NCBI RefSeq assembly: GCF_013697775.1 | Contig: NZ_JACCWG010000109.1 | Coordinates: forward strand, 1-43,452 | Direction of reading: 5' to 3' | DNA from: Ramlibacter sp. | GTDB lineage: Bacteria; Pseudomonadota; Gammaproteobacteria; Burkholderiales; Burkholderiaceae_C | Length of the DNA: 43,452 nucleotides | In this document: one piece after another, positions 24,040 through 32,654 of the stretch | How the letters are laid out: the number at the start of each line of letters is the position of its first letter | Numbering within the stretch: position 1 is the first letter of the stretch | Translations under genes and position numbers: made by a program | Notes under the pieces: model-generated | What the model was told of the DNA's origin: nothing | What the model saw: the letters and a program-made list of their open reading frames with translations, nothing else | Databases searched by the model: none

Positions 24040-24807
24040 ATGGCCTTCCTGCGCTCGCTCCTCCACGCCCTCTGGATGCTGCTGACGGTGATTCCTTGGG
24101 CCATCATCATGCTGGTGGCCTCGCTCTGGCGGCGCGGCGTGCCGCTGTACTGGATGGCGGTGCGCTGGCTCGGCTGGGCGGTGCACGGGGCACGGGTGCT
24201 GTGTGGCGTGCGCTGGCGCGTGCACGGCATGGAACACCTGCCGCAGGGCGAACGCAGTCCCGCCATCCTGCTGGTCAAGCACCAGTCCACGCTGGAAACC
24301 TTTTTGATGCCGGTGCTGATGCCGCATCCGCTCGCCTTCGTGTTCAAGAAGGAGCTGCTGCGCGTGCCGTTCTTCGGCTGGGCCATGGGCCGGCTGGACA
24401 TGGTGCACATCGACCGCAACCAGCGCGCGCAGGCCTTCAACAAGGTGGTGGCGCAGGGCCGGCTGCTGCTGGACCAGGGCATTTGGATCATCATGTTCCC
24501 GGAGGGCACGCGCATCGCGCGCGGCCAGCAGGGCAGCTACAAGAACGGCGGCACGCGGCTCGCGGTGGAGACCGGCGCGCCGGTGATCCCGGTGGCGGTG
24601 ACGTCCGGCAAGTGCTGGCCGCGCAAGGCATTCGTCAAGCGCGCCGGCGTGGTCGACGTGTCCATCGGCCGGCCCATCCCCAGCGCCGGCCGCAGCGCCG
24701 ACGAGCTCATGCGCGAAGTGGAAACCTGGATCGAAGCCGAGATGCGGCGGCTCGATCCCGGGGCCTACGCCACATCGGCGGACGCCGCCCCCTCGCCGGC
24801 GCCCTGA
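24040..24807 (+). CDS. plsC: 1-acyl-sn-glycerol-3-phosphate acyltransferase (PlsC family)
   Basis: Inner-membrane enzyme that makes phosphatidic acid from lysophosphatidic acid and acyl-ACP or acyl-CoA. An N-terminal membrane segment (LWMLLTVIPWAIIMLVASL) precedes the acyltransferase domain. Motif I reads KHQSTLETF, so the usual H-x4-D is H-x4-E here. Motif III is intact (FPEGTRIARGQQGSYKNGG), and motif IV-like ETGAPVIPVAVTSG follows. It begins 23 bases after gmhB in the same direction, the common Burkholderiales order. The last 20 residues are Ala/Pro-rich. Confidence 0.9.
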   Translation: MAFLRSLLHALWMLLTVIPWAIIMLVASLWRRGVPLYWMAVRWLGWAVHGARVLCGVRWRVHGMEHLPQGERSPAILLVKHQSTLETFLMPVLMPHPLAFVFKKELLRVPFFGWAMGRLDMVHIDRNQRAQAFNKVVAQGRLLLDQGIWIIMFPEGTRIARGQQGSYKNGGTRLAVETGAPVIPVAVTSGKCWPRKAFVKRAGVVDVSIGRPIPSAGRSADELMREVETWIEAEMRRLDPGAYATSADAAPSPAP

Positions 24808-24845
24808 CGCGGACTTTTTGCGCGCGGCGCGTGCCGCGCGAACGG

Positions 24846-24861
24846 TACACTGCCCCGCATG
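24846..24861 (+). promoter_or_regulatory. Candidate leaderless promoter of the metallopeptidase gene
   Basis: TACACT (24846-24851) is followed by only seven bases before the ATG at 24859, and there is no ribosome site. If TACACT is the -10 box, the transcript would start at or near the ATG. Confidence 0.35.
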
Positions 24862-25770
24862 CGGTCTCCGTTCCAGCTCCTGCTCGATCTGTTCGACGAG
24901 CCGAAACCGCCTCCCGCGCCTGCGCCACCCCCACCCGCCGCCGCCACGCCGCCTGCGCCACCGCAGGCGCCGGCCGTGGAGCTGGACACGCTGCTGGCGC
25001 CGCAACGCTTTCGCCATCCCGCGGCCAACCGCGAGGTGCTGCTGGGCGAGCTGCACGTGGCCTACGAATTCCGCCGCGCCAAGCGCCGCAACATCGGCTT
25101 CGTGGTCGGCCCCGACGGCCTGACCGTCAGCGCGCCGCGCTGGGTGCCGCTGGCCGAGGTGGACGCGGCGCTGCGCACCAAGGCGCGCTGGATCGCCGCC
25201 AAGCTGCAGCAGGCGGGCAAACGCCGCGAGCGCATCGAGGCCGCGCGCATTGCCTGGAAAGACGGCGCGACGTTTCCTTTCCTGGGCGAACCGGTGATCG
25301 TGGTGCTCGACCCGCGCCATGCGTTCGAAGAGGCCGGCTGCATGCTGCACGCGGCCGACGGCGGCTTGCCCGGCGTCGCGCGCCATACCCTGCACGTGGG
25401 GGTGGCGCAGAACGCCGAGCCGGCGCAGATCCGCGACGCGGTGCAGGCTTGGCTGATGCGCCAGGCCAAGCGCGTGTTCACCGAGCGGCTCGACCACTTC
25501 GCGCCGCAGCTGGGCGTGCAATGGCGGCGGCTCTCCCTCAGCAGCGCCGGCACCCTGTGGGGCACGGCGCGCAACGACGGCTCGATCCGCCTGAATTGGC
25601 GGCTGGTGCATTTCCGCATGCCGGTGGTCGACTACGTGGTGGCGCACGAACTCAGCCATTTGCATGTAATGGACCACAGCCCCCGTTTCTGGGACACCGT
25701 GCGGGCAGTGGTGCCCGACTACGCATCGCTGCGTGCGCAGCTCAAGGAAGAGGCGCTGCCCCCCTGGTGA
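24859..25770 (+). CDS. YgjP-type zinc metallopeptidase (M48/DUF45, SprT-like)
   Basis: A 303-residue predicted metalloprotease. The zinc site is VVAHELSHLHVMDHSPRFWD: HELSH supplies two His and a Glu, and the downstream His the third ligand, as in the YgjP/DUF45 family. Residues 15-45 are an unusual Pro/Ala-rich stretch (EPKPPPAPAPPPPAAATPPA), probably a flexible linker. The folded region begins near residue 60 (VLLGELHVAYEFRRAKRRNI). No signal peptide is present, so it is likely cytosolic. It follows plsC by 51 bases and may also have its own promoter. Substrates of this family are not well defined. Confidence 0.88.
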   Translation: MRSPFQLLLDLFDEPKPPPAPAPPPPAAATPPAPPQAPAVELDTLLAPQRFRHPAANREVLLGELHVAYEFRRAKRRNIGFVVGPDGLTVSAPRWVPLAEVDAALRTKARWIAAKLQQAGKRRERIEAARIAWKDGATFPFLGEPVIVVLDPRHAFEEAGCMLHAADGGLPGVARHTLHVGVAQNAEPAQIRDAVQAWLMRQAKRVFTERLDHFAPQLGVQWRRLSLSSAGTLWGTARNDGSIRLNWRLVHFRMPVVDYVVAHELSHLHVMDHSPRFWDTVRAVVPDYASLRAQLKEEALPPW

Positions 25771-25859
25771 TCCGCGCCGGCGCCCGCCGCACGGCGCATG
25801 GGCACCGCGTACACTGATCCACGCGCGGCGCGGCGCGCGCAACACAAAGGAGCCATGCT

Positions 25860-28800
25860 GTGCAAGGCAGGCTGAGTCTGCGGGAGCGGCTGGTGCTGCT
25901 GGTCCTCGCGGCCGTGCTGCCGCTGGCCATCCTGTCCGTGTGGTTCGCGGCGCGGGAGAACGACGCCAGCGCGGCGCGCGCGCAGTCGCAGCTGAAATTC
26001 ACCGCCTCGGCCATCGCCAGCTACCAGGACCGCGCGGTCGAATCGGCCCAGCTGCTGCTGGGGGTCATTGCCTCGGTGCCGCAGCTGCGCCAGATGCAGC
26101 GCGGCGGCTGCGACAGCTTCTTCGAGAACCTGCGCGGCCGCTACCCGGTGTACGCCAACATCGGCGTGGTGGATACCGGCGGGCAGATGATCTGCGATGC
26201 CAACGCCGGGCCGCGCGGAACCGTCGCACGCGCGCGTTCTGCCTACGGGCAGGCGGTGGCCGAGCGGCGCTTCGCGGTCGGCCAGGCCCAGTTCGGCAGC
26301 CTCACCGGACGCTTCGTGCTGCCTTTTGCGCACCCGTTGATGGACGGCGACGAGGTGATCGGCGCGGCCTTTGCCTCGCTGGACCTGGAGCACGCAAGCA
26401 ACCTGCTCGCCCGCATGGACCTGCCCGCCGGCGCCCAGGTGTTCGTTGCCGACCGGCGCGGCCAGGTGCTGATGGAATACCCGCGCGGCGCCGCCACCCG
26501 GGGCGGCCGCGCGCTCGCCGATCCCGTCTTGCGCGAGGCCGCCCTTACCATGAAGCCGCTGGTGGGGGAGCTGACCGATGTCGCCGGCGAGCGCCGCCTC
26601 TATGCCGCGGTGCCTAGCCAGGGCGTGGGCGGCGAGAATTTCCTGTCGGTCGTGAGCCTGGGCCGCGCGCAGGCCACGGCCGGCGCGCACGACCAGCTGG
26701 GCGACCTGCTGCCGGTGGTCGCGCTGACCCTGCTGACGGGGCTCGCCGCGGCGTGGTGGGTAGGCGGACGCGTGATCGTCAAGCCGACCAAGCAGATCCT
26801 GGGCGTGGTGCGGCGGCTGGAGCAGGGCAAGCTGGACGCGCGGGTGCCGCTGCAGGCCCGCAGCACCCGCGGCGAGTTCATGCGCATCGGCGCCGCGTTC
26901 AACCTCATGGCCGAGTCGCTGCAGCTGCGACAGGCCGACCTGGAGGCGGAGCTGGGGCGCAGCCGCAGCGCCTACGCGGTGCTGGACACCGTGCTCAACA
27001 GCATGCAGGAGGGACTGATCGCGGTGGACCGCATGGGCCAGCTGATGATGGTCAACCGCGCCGCCGAGCACCTGTTCCCGCTGGAAGGCGCCAAGGTCAT
27101 GCCCGAGGACTGGCCGCGCCACTTCGGCCTGTACCGGCCCGGCACGCAGCAGCTGTTCGAGACGCAGGACATGCCGTTCGCGCGCGCCATGCGCGGCGCC
27201 AGCGGCGAGCTGCTGGTGCTGGCGCGCAACCCGCTGATCGCGCAGGGCCGGCTGCTGCGCTGCAGCTACCAGCCGCTGTACCGCGAGGAGGGCATCACCG
27301 GCGCGCTGGTGGTGTTCACCGACGTCACCGCGCTGGAGCGCGCCGAGTCCGACCTGGTGCTGCTGCGCAACGCGGTGGCGCGGCTCAACGACATCGTGCT
27401 GATCACGCTGGCGGCGCCGCTGGACCCCCCGGGCCCGCGCATCGTGTTCGTCAACGAAGCCTTCGAGCGGCTCACCGGCTATTCGGCGCGCGAGGCGATC
27501 GGCCAGACGCCGCGCATGCTGCAGGGGCCGGACACCGACCGCGCCACGCTGGACCGCATCCGCTCGGCGCTGGCGCAGGGACTGCCGGTACGCGAAGAAC
27601 TGGTGAACTACACCAAGCAGGGCCGCCCGTTCTGGGTCGAGCTGGACATCGTGCCGATGGCCAACGAGGCCGGCCAGTACACCCACTGGATCGCCGTGCA
27701 GCGCGACGTCACCGCGCGCAAGCAGGCCGAGCAGGCGCTGCTGGCCGGCGAGCGCGAGCTGCAGGACTTCAGCCGCATGCTGCAGCGCACGGCCGAGGCG
27801 GCGCAGGCGATCGCACGCCACCAGGTGATGCAGCAGACCATGGACGAGGTGGTGGAGCAGGCGCGGCGCGTGATTGGGGCGCACCAAGCCGTGCTGAGCC
27901 TCACCACCGACAACGACTGGGCGCAGGTGATCACCGCCTTGTCGCTGTCGGACAAGTACGCGCAGTGGCGGGGCAGCCCGATCTCGCCGCCCGAGGGCAC
28001 CGGCATCTACGCCGTGGTCTGCGAAACCGGCCGGCCGCTGCGCCTCACGCAGGACGCGCTGACGGCGCACCCGCGCTGGCGCAATTTCGGCGCGTTCGCC
28101 GCGCAGCATCTGTCGCTGCGCGGCCTGCTGGCGGTGCCGCTGGTCAACGGCCGCGGCGAAAACATCGGGCTGCTGCAGCTGTCCGACAAATTCGAGGGCG
28201 AGTTCACCGAACGCGACGAATACGTGGCCATCGAGCTGGCGCATCTGGCGTCGATCTCGATCGAGAACGCACGCCTGTTCGAGCAGATCCGCGAGCTCAA
28301 CGCCAACCTGGAGTCGCGCATCGCCTACCGCACGGCCGAACTCGCGCGCCAGGAAAAGCGCTACCGCGTGCTGGCCGAGCAGGCGCCCGAAGTGGTGTGG
28401 AACGTCGACCCGCAAGGCCAGGTCACCTACCTGAACCGCGCCTGGTACGAGCTGGCCGGCGGTGCGCCGCACGACTGGCTGGGCGAAGGCTGGCTGAGTG
28501 TCATCCATCCCGAGGATCTGGCGCAGATGCGCCGGGCCTGGAAGCGCTCGCGCGAGCGGCTGGAGCCGTTCAGCGGCATGCGGCGCATCTGTGGGCGCGA
28601 CGGCGCCTGGCACACCATGTCCTACCGCGCGGCGCCGGTGCTGGACGCGCAGGGCGGCGTGGAGTTCTGGGTCGGCATCGACTCCGACATCACCGAGCTG
28701 AAGGCCATCGAGGCGGCGCTGCGCGACACCAACGCGGAGCTGGAGGCGTTCTCCTACTCGGTGTCGCACGACCTGCGCGCGCCGCTGGGCGCGATCGGCG

Positions 28801-29387
28801 GCTTCAGCAAGGCGCTGGAGCAGCGCATCGGCCCGCTGGCCGACGAGAGGGCGCGCCACTACCTGGCGCGCATCGAAGCCGGCGTGCTGAAGATGGAGCA
28901 GCTGATCGAGGCCATGCTGGCGCTGTCGCGCGTGACGCGCGCGCCGCTCAGCCATGCCATGGTGGACCTGAGCGCCATCGCGGGCGAGACGGTGGACAAC
29001 CTGCGCATCCAGGCGCCCGAGCGGCAGGTCGACGTCCAGGTGCACGACGGCCTGCAGGTGCAGGGCGACGACAGGCTGCTGCGCGCGCTGCTGGAAAACC
29101 TGCTGGGCAACGCCTGGAAGTTCACCGCCGGCGCGCAGCCGGCGCGCATTGAGGTCGGGCGCACGGACGAGGGTGCCTTTTTCGTGCGCGACAACGGCGT
29201 GGGCTTCGACATGGCCTACGCCGGCAAGCTGTTCACCGCCTTCCAGCGCCTGCACACCGAAGCCGAATTCGCCGGCACCGGCATCGGCTTGGCAACCGTG
29301 CGGCGCGTGGTGATGCGCCACCAGGGCAAGGTCTGGGTCGAGTCCGTGCCCGGCGAGGGCACGACCTTCTATTTCACGCTGGGCTGA
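25860..29387 (+). CDS. Membrane sensor histidine kinase with periplasmic sensor, HAMP, three PAS and one GAF domain
   Basis: A 1175-residue two-component sensor. There is a membrane segment at about 10-30, a periplasmic CACHE-like sensor at 30-280 (FENLRGRYPVYANIGVVDTG), a second membrane segment at 280-300, then HAMP to 355. PAS domains lie near 374-480, 501-625 and 834-960, with GAF at 650-815. The second PAS resembles LOV domains (NEAFERLTGYSAREAIG, then MLQGPDTDR) but lacks the flavin-binding Cys. The phospho-acceptor His is in SVSHDLRAPLGAI. The ATPase boxes are NLLGNAWKF, VRDNGVGFD and GTGIGLATV. No receiver domain or response regulator gene is next to it, so it is an orphan here. The GTG start has AAAGGAG seven bases upstream. 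Its 3' end overlaps the convergent MBL gene by 14 bp. Confidence 0.93.
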   Translation: MQGRLSLRERLVLLVLAAVLPLAILSVWFAARENDASAARAQSQLKFTASAIASYQDRAVESAQLLLGVIASVPQLRQMQRGGCDSFFENLRGRYPVYANIGVVDTGGQMICDANAGPRGTVARARSAYGQAVAERRFAVGQAQFGSLTGRFVLPFAHPLMDGDEVIGAAFASLDLEHASNLLARMDLPAGAQVFVADRRGQVLMEYPRGAATRGGRALADPVLREAALTMKPLVGELTDVAGERRLYAAVPSQGVGGENFLSVVSLGRAQATAGAHDQLGDLLPVVALTLLTGLAAAWWVGGRVIVKPTKQILGVVRRLEQGKLDARVPLQARSTRGEFMRIGAAFNLMAESLQLRQADLEAELGRSRSAYAVLDTVLNSMQEGLIAVDRMGQLMMVNRAAEHLFPLEGAKVMPEDWPRHFGLYRPGTQQLFETQDMPFARAMRGASGELLVLARNPLIAQGRLLRCSYQPLYREEGITGALVVFTDVTALERAESDLVLLRNAVARLNDIVLITLAAPLDPPGPRIVFVNEAFERLTGYSAREAIGQTPRMLQGPDTDRATLDRIRSALAQGLPVREELVNYTKQGRPFWVELDIVPMANEAGQYTHWIAVQRDVTARKQAEQALLAGERELQDFSRMLQRTAEAAQAIARHQVMQQTMDEVVEQARRVIGAHQAVLSLTTDNDWAQVITALSLSDKYAQWRGSPISPPEGTGIYAVVCETGRPLRLTQDALTAHPRWRNFGAFAAQHLSLRGLLAVPLVNGRGENIGLLQLSDKFEGEFTERDEYVAIELAHLASISIENARLFEQIRELNANLESRIAYRTAELARQEKRYRVLAEQAPEVVWNVDPQGQVTYLNRAWYELAGGAPHDWLGEGWLSVIHPEDLAQMRRAWKRSRERLEPFSGMRRICGRDGAWHTMSYRAAPVLDAQGGVEFWVGIDSDITELKAIEAALRDTNAELEAFSYSVSHDLRAPLGAIGGFSKALEQRIGPLADERARHYLARIEAGVLKMEQLIEAMLALSRVTRAPLSHAMVDLSAIAGETVDNLRIQAPERQVDVQVHDGLQVQGDDRLLRALLENLLGNAWKFTAGAQPARIEVGRTDEGAFFVRDNGVGFDMAYAGKLFTAFQRLHTEAEFAGTGIGLATVRRVVMRHQGKVWVESVPGEGTTFYFTLG

Positions 29388-30428
29388 ACCGCCAAACCCC
29401 GTCGGCGCCGCGCGTGCGCTGCAGCTGCCCCGCATGCCACAGCAGGTGCAGGTGCGCAACCGCCTCGCCCATGGCGAAGGTGGTCTGGTGCAGGTCGAGC
29501 ACACGCTTGAACAGGATCGGCAGCACGTCGGCGGCGCTGTGCGGGCGTTCGGCGCAGGCCTGCATCACCTCGGCCAGGCGCGCGTCGTGGTGCTCGTGCA
29601 GCTGCTCGACGCGCCGGTGCATGCCGCGAAACGGCTTGCCGTGCGAGGGCAGCACCAGCGTGTCGGGGGGCAGCGCGCGGAACTTGTCGATGGACGACAG
29701 GAATAGCGCCAGCGCGTTCGACTCGGGCTCGATGTCGTACACGCTCACGTTGGTGGAAATGCGCGGCAGCAGCATGTCGCCGCTGATCAGCACGTCCAGC
29801 TCCTCGCAGAACAGCGCGATGTGCTCGGGCGCGTGCCCGTAGCCCGCGATGCAGCGCCATCCGTTGCCGCCGATGGCGAGCACGTCGCCTTCCAGCATGC
29901 GGCGAAAGCTCGGCGGAACCGCCGGCACCATGCCCGGTAGTAGTTGGCGCGCGCGCGGATCTTCTCGATCGACTCCGGATCGCTCAGGCCCTGCGAGGCG
30001 AAGAAGCGCGCCGCGCTTTCGCCGCCGAAGCCGGTGGTGCTCTGCGAGGCCATGCGCGCGGCGTTGTAGTCGGTGGCGCTGATCCACAGCGGCGCGTTCC
30101 AGCGCTCGCACAGCCAGTGCGCCAGGCCGATGTGGTCCGGGTGCATGTGGGTGACGACCACGCGCAGGATCGGCAGACCCTGCAGCGCGTTGGCGAACAC
30201 CGCCTCCCACTGCGCCTTGGCCTCGTCGCGCGTGATGCAGCAATCCACCGCGGTCCAGCCGGCGCGCCCGTCGATCTCGTCGCGCAGCAGCCACAGGTTG
30301 ATGTGGTCCAGCGCGAACGGCAGTGCCATGCGGATCCACTGCACGCCGGGCGCTACCTCGATGGTGTGTCCAGGAAGCGGCAGCGTGTCGCCGAGAGGGT
30401 AGTGCAGCTCTTGTTCCTGGAGGTTCAT
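29374..30428 (-). pseudogene. Metallo-beta-lactamase-fold hydrolase, split by one frameshift
   Basis: A glyoxalase-II/MBL-type hydrolase. It starts MNLQEQELHYPLGDTLPLPG and has the metal motif VVVTHMHPDHIGLAHWL (HxHxDH). The second half carries further ligand regions GYGHAPEHIALFCEELDVLI and DMLLPRISTNVSVYDIEPES, plus a helical tail ending VWRFSPA. The frame changes at 29932-29933: ACTACCGGGCATGGTGCCG lacks one base between CGGGC and ATG, and the expected reading is YYRAMVPAVPPSFRRMLEGD. It is divergent from liuR with a LiuR-like site between the two genes, so it belongs to the branched-chain catabolism regulon. Its substrate may be an acyl-CoA thioester or lactone, but this is a guess. The frameshift may be a sequencing error. 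Confidence 0.82.
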
Positions 30429-30460
30429 GCGTGGGTACCGCGAGTGTGAACAGGCCCTGA

Positions 30461-30482
30461 TTGACGTTGACGTAAACGTCAG
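30461..30482. promoter_or_regulatory. LiuR-type operator, upstream of liuR and the MBL gene
   Basis: TTGACGTTGACGTAAACGTC followed by AG matches the second site near 30978 with one internal mismatch. MerR-type LiuR regulators of Burkholderiales and other proteobacteria bind palindromes of this form. Its place between two divergent starts (30428 and 30511) fits autoregulation of liuR and control of the MBL gene. Confidence 0.75.
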
Positions 30483-30510
30483 ATGTAATGGCCCATTGTA
30501 GGGAACCCAC

Positions 30511-30957
30511 ATGACCCGCTTGTCCGTTGCCGTCGCGCAGGCGACCGCTTCCGCGATGCCCACCAACACGACGTTCACCATCAGCGACCTGGCGCGCGAG
30601 TTCGACCTCACCACCCGCGCCATCCGCTTCTACGAGGACATGGGCCTGCTGCAGCCGGAGCGGTCCGGCCCGGGCGGGCGCAACCGCGTCTACAGCAGCC
30701 GCGACCGCACCCGCCTGAAGCTCACCCTGCGCGCCAAGCGCCTCGGGCTGTCCCTGACCGAGGCCAAGGACATCATCGACATGTACGACAGCCCGCGCGA
30801 CACCGGGCCGCAGCTGCGCAAGTTCCTCACCGTCCTGGCCGAGCACCGCCGGCAGCTGGAAGAGCAGATGGCCGAGCTGCAGGCCAACCTGGACGAGGTG
30901 AAGACCCACGAGCGCGAGGCGCGGGCGCTGCTGGGCAAGTTCGAGAAACGTGCCTGA
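30511..30957 (+). CDS. liuR: LiuR, MerR-family regulator of branched-chain acyl-CoA catabolism
   Basis: A 148-residue MerR regulator. The winged helix is at about 20-90 (FTISDLAREFDLTTRAIRFY, then EDMGLLQPERSGPGGRNRVY and RDRTRLKLTLRAKRLGLSLT). A long dimerisation coiled coil follows (FLTVLAEHRRQLEEQMAELQ). There are no Cys metal ligands at the C-terminus, in keeping with an organic effector. The adjoining isovaleryl-CoA dehydrogenase gene and the two TTGACGTTTACG-type palindromes on either side identify it as LiuR rather than another MerR type. The start at 30511 has AGGGA before it; an alternative ATG at 30556 would drop a poorly conserved leader. Confidence 0.88.
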   Translation: MTRLSVAVAQATASAMPTNTTFTISDLAREFDLTTRAIRFYEDMGLLQPERSGPGGRNRVYSSRDRTRLKLTLRAKRLGLSLTEAKDIIDMYDSPRDTGPQLRKFLTVLAEHRRQLEEQMAELQANLDEVKTHEREARALLGKFEKRA

Positions 30958-30962
30958 ACTGG

Positions 30963-30990
30963 TATAGTTGACGTTTACGTAAACGTCAAC
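30963..30990 (+). promoter_or_regulatory. Promoter and LiuR operator of the liu cluster
   Basis: Bases 30967-30990 are a perfect 24-bp palindrome, GTTGACGTTTAC and its reverse complement. TATAGT at 30963-30968 looks like the -10 box and overlaps the left edge, so bound LiuR would sit over the transcription start and block it. The thioesterase gene starts 12 bases downstream. Confidence 0.8.
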
Positions 30991-31002
30991 TGGGGAGTTG
31001 CC

Positions 31003-31464
31003 ATGGCCGTGCCGTCTTTTGAACCCGCGGACGCCGGTTTCGCCGATCGCGTGCGCGCCAGCTTCGAGCGCCAGGGCGCGCTGAAGACCTTCAACGTCGC
31101 GCTCACGGCGGTGGAGCCGGGCCGCTCGGTGATGGAGTTCCCCTGGTCCGAGCAGGTGACGCAGCAGCACGGCTTCGTGCATGCCGGCGTGCTGGGCGCG
31201 GTAATGGACACCGCATGCGGCTATGCCGCCTTCAGCCTGATGCCCGCCGACGCGGCGGTGCTCACCATCGAATACAAGGTCAACCTGCTGGCGCCCGCGC
31301 GCGGCCAGCTGTTCCGCGTCCAGGGCGAGGTGCTCAAGCCGGGCCGCACCATCACGGTGTCCGAAGGCCGTGCCTGGGCGCTGGACGGCGAAAAAGAAAA
31401 ACTCGTTGCCACCATGACCTGCACCCTCATGGCCGTGTTCGGCCGTGAAGGCATCCAGCACTAA
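31003..31464 (+). CDS. PaaI-type hotdog-fold thioesterase
   Basis: A 153-residue single hotdog domain. The central helix and catalytic area read QQHGFVHAGVLGAVMDTACG, as in PaaI/YdiI-type acyl-CoA thioesterases, where the Asp acts as the catalytic residue. Then come EYKVNLLAPARGQLFRVQGE and the terminal strand LVATMTCTLMAVFG. It is the first gene after the LiuR operator, so it probably removes CoA from acyl-CoA intermediates that build up during branched-chain breakdown; the exact substrate is not evident. It lies ten bases before the isovaleryl-CoA dehydrogenase. Confidence 0.9.
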   Translation: MAVPSFEPADAGFADRVRASFERQGALKTFNVALTAVEPGRSVMEFPWSEQVTQQHGFVHAGVLGAVMDTACGYAAFSLMPADAAVLTIEYKVNLLAPARGQLFRVQGEVLKPGRTITVSEGRAWALDGEKEKLVATMTCTLMAVFGREGIQH

Positions 31465-31473
31465 GGAGACACC

Positions 31474-32652
31474 ATGCAACTGCCCGGCCTGAACTTCCAG
31501 CTCGGCGAAGACATCGACGCGCTGCGCGACGCGGTGCACGCCTTCGCCCAATCCGAGATCGCGCCGCGCGCCGGCGAGATCGACCGCAGCGACCAGTTCC
31601 CGATGGACCTGTGGCGCAAGATGGGCGAGCTCGGCGTGCTGGGCATCACGGTGCCCGAGGAGTACGGCGGCGCCGGCATGGGCTACCTGGCGCACATGGT
31701 GGCCATGGAAGAAATCTCGCGCGCTTCGGCCTCGGTGGGCCTGTCGTACGGCGCGCACAGCAACCTGTGCGTCAACCAGATCAAGCGCAACGGCAGCGAC
31801 GCGCAAAAGAAGAAGTACCTGCCCAGGCTGATCTCCGGCGAGCACGTGGGCGCGCTGGCCATGAGCGAGTCCGGCGCCGGCAGCGACGTGATCTCCATGA
31901 AGCTGAAGGCCCAGGACAAGGGCGGCTACTACCTGCTCAACGGCAGCAAGTTCTGGATCACCAACGGCCCCGATGCCGACACGCTGGTGGTGTATGCCAA
32001 GACCGAGCCCGAGCTGGGCGCGCGCGGGGTCACCGCGTTCCTGATCCAGAAGGGCATGAAGGGCTTTTCCATCGCCCAGAAGCTCGACAAGCTGGGTATG
32101 CGCGGCAGCCACACCGGCGAGCTGGTGTTCCAGGACGTCGAGGTGCCGGCCGAGAACGTGCTGGGCATGCTGAACGGCGGCGCCAAGGTGCTGATGAGCG
32201 GGCTGGACTACGAGCGCGCGGTGCTCGCCGCCGGCCCCATCGGCATCATGCAGGCGGTAATGGACAACGTCATTCCGTACATCCACGACCGCAAGCAGTT
32301 CGGCCAGAGCATCGGCGAATTCCAGCTCATCCAGGGCAAGGTCGCCGACATGTACACGGTGCTGCAGGCGGCGCGCGCCTACTGCTACATGGTGGGCAAG
32401 AACCTCGACCTGCTGGGCAGCGAGCACGTGCGCCAGGTGCGCAAGGACTGCGCGTCGGTCATCCTGTACTGCGCCGAGAAGGCCACCTGGATGGCCGGTG
32501 AGGGCATCCAGGTCTACGGTGGCAACGGCTACATCAACGAGTACCCGCTGGGCCGCCTGTGGCGCGACGCCAAGCTGTACGAAATCGGCGCCGGCACCAG
32601 CGAAGTCCGCCGCATGCTGATCGGCCGCGAGCTGTTCGCCGAGACGATGTAA
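31474..32652 (+). CDS. liuA: Isovaleryl-CoA dehydrogenase
   Basis: FAD enzyme that oxidises isovaleryl-CoA to 3-methylcrotonyl-CoA in leucine breakdown, passing electrons to ETF. The full acyl-CoA dehydrogenase fold is present: [38 protein letters not shown] (flavin site), [18 protein letters not shown], and the C-terminal [20 protein letters not shown] with [17 protein letters not shown]. The catalytic Glu is in the middle position ([20 protein letters not shown], about residue 247), as in isovaleryl-CoA dehydrogenases. In most other acyl-CoA dehydrogenases it is near the C-terminus. This makes the assignment specific. The ribosome site AAGGAG lies seven bases upstream. Confidence 0.95.
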   Translation: MQLPGLNFQLGEDIDALRDAVHAFAQSEIAPRAGEIDRSDQFPMDLWRKMGELGVLGITVPEEYGGAGMGYLAHMVAMEEISRASASVGLSYGAHSNLCVNQIKRNGSDAQKKKYLPRLISGEHVGALAMSESGAGSDVISMKLKAQDKGGYYLLNGSKFWITNGPDADTLVVYAKTEPELGARGVTAFLIQKGMKGFSIAQKLDKLGMRGSHTGELVFQDVEVPAENVLGMLNGGAKVLMSGLDYERAVLAAGPIGIMQAVMDNVIPYIHDRKQFGQSIGEFQLIQGKVADMYTVLQAARAYCYMVGKNLDLLGSEHVRQVRKDCASVILYCAEKATWMAGEGIQVYGGNGYINEYPLGRLWRDAKLYEIGAGTSEVRRMLIGRELFAETM

Positions 32653-32654
32653 AC

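Noticed and set aside
25855-25875. Six-codon leader ORF (ATGCTGTGCAAGGCAGGCTGA) overlapping the kinase start
   Set aside because: The ATG is only two bases from AAAGGAG, too close for efficient initiation, while the GTG of the kinase has ideal spacing; probably chance.
25719-29504. 1261-residue ORF on the minus strand
   Set aside because: It is the antisense shadow of the histidine kinase; composition is His/Arg/Ala-rich with no domain, and the plus strand has a complete, well-led gene.
29374-32427. 1017-residue minus-strand ORF as one large protein
   Set aside because: Only its last part (below about 29931) is real, as the second half of the MBL hydrolase. The rest runs antisense to liuR, the thioesterase and the dehydrogenase.
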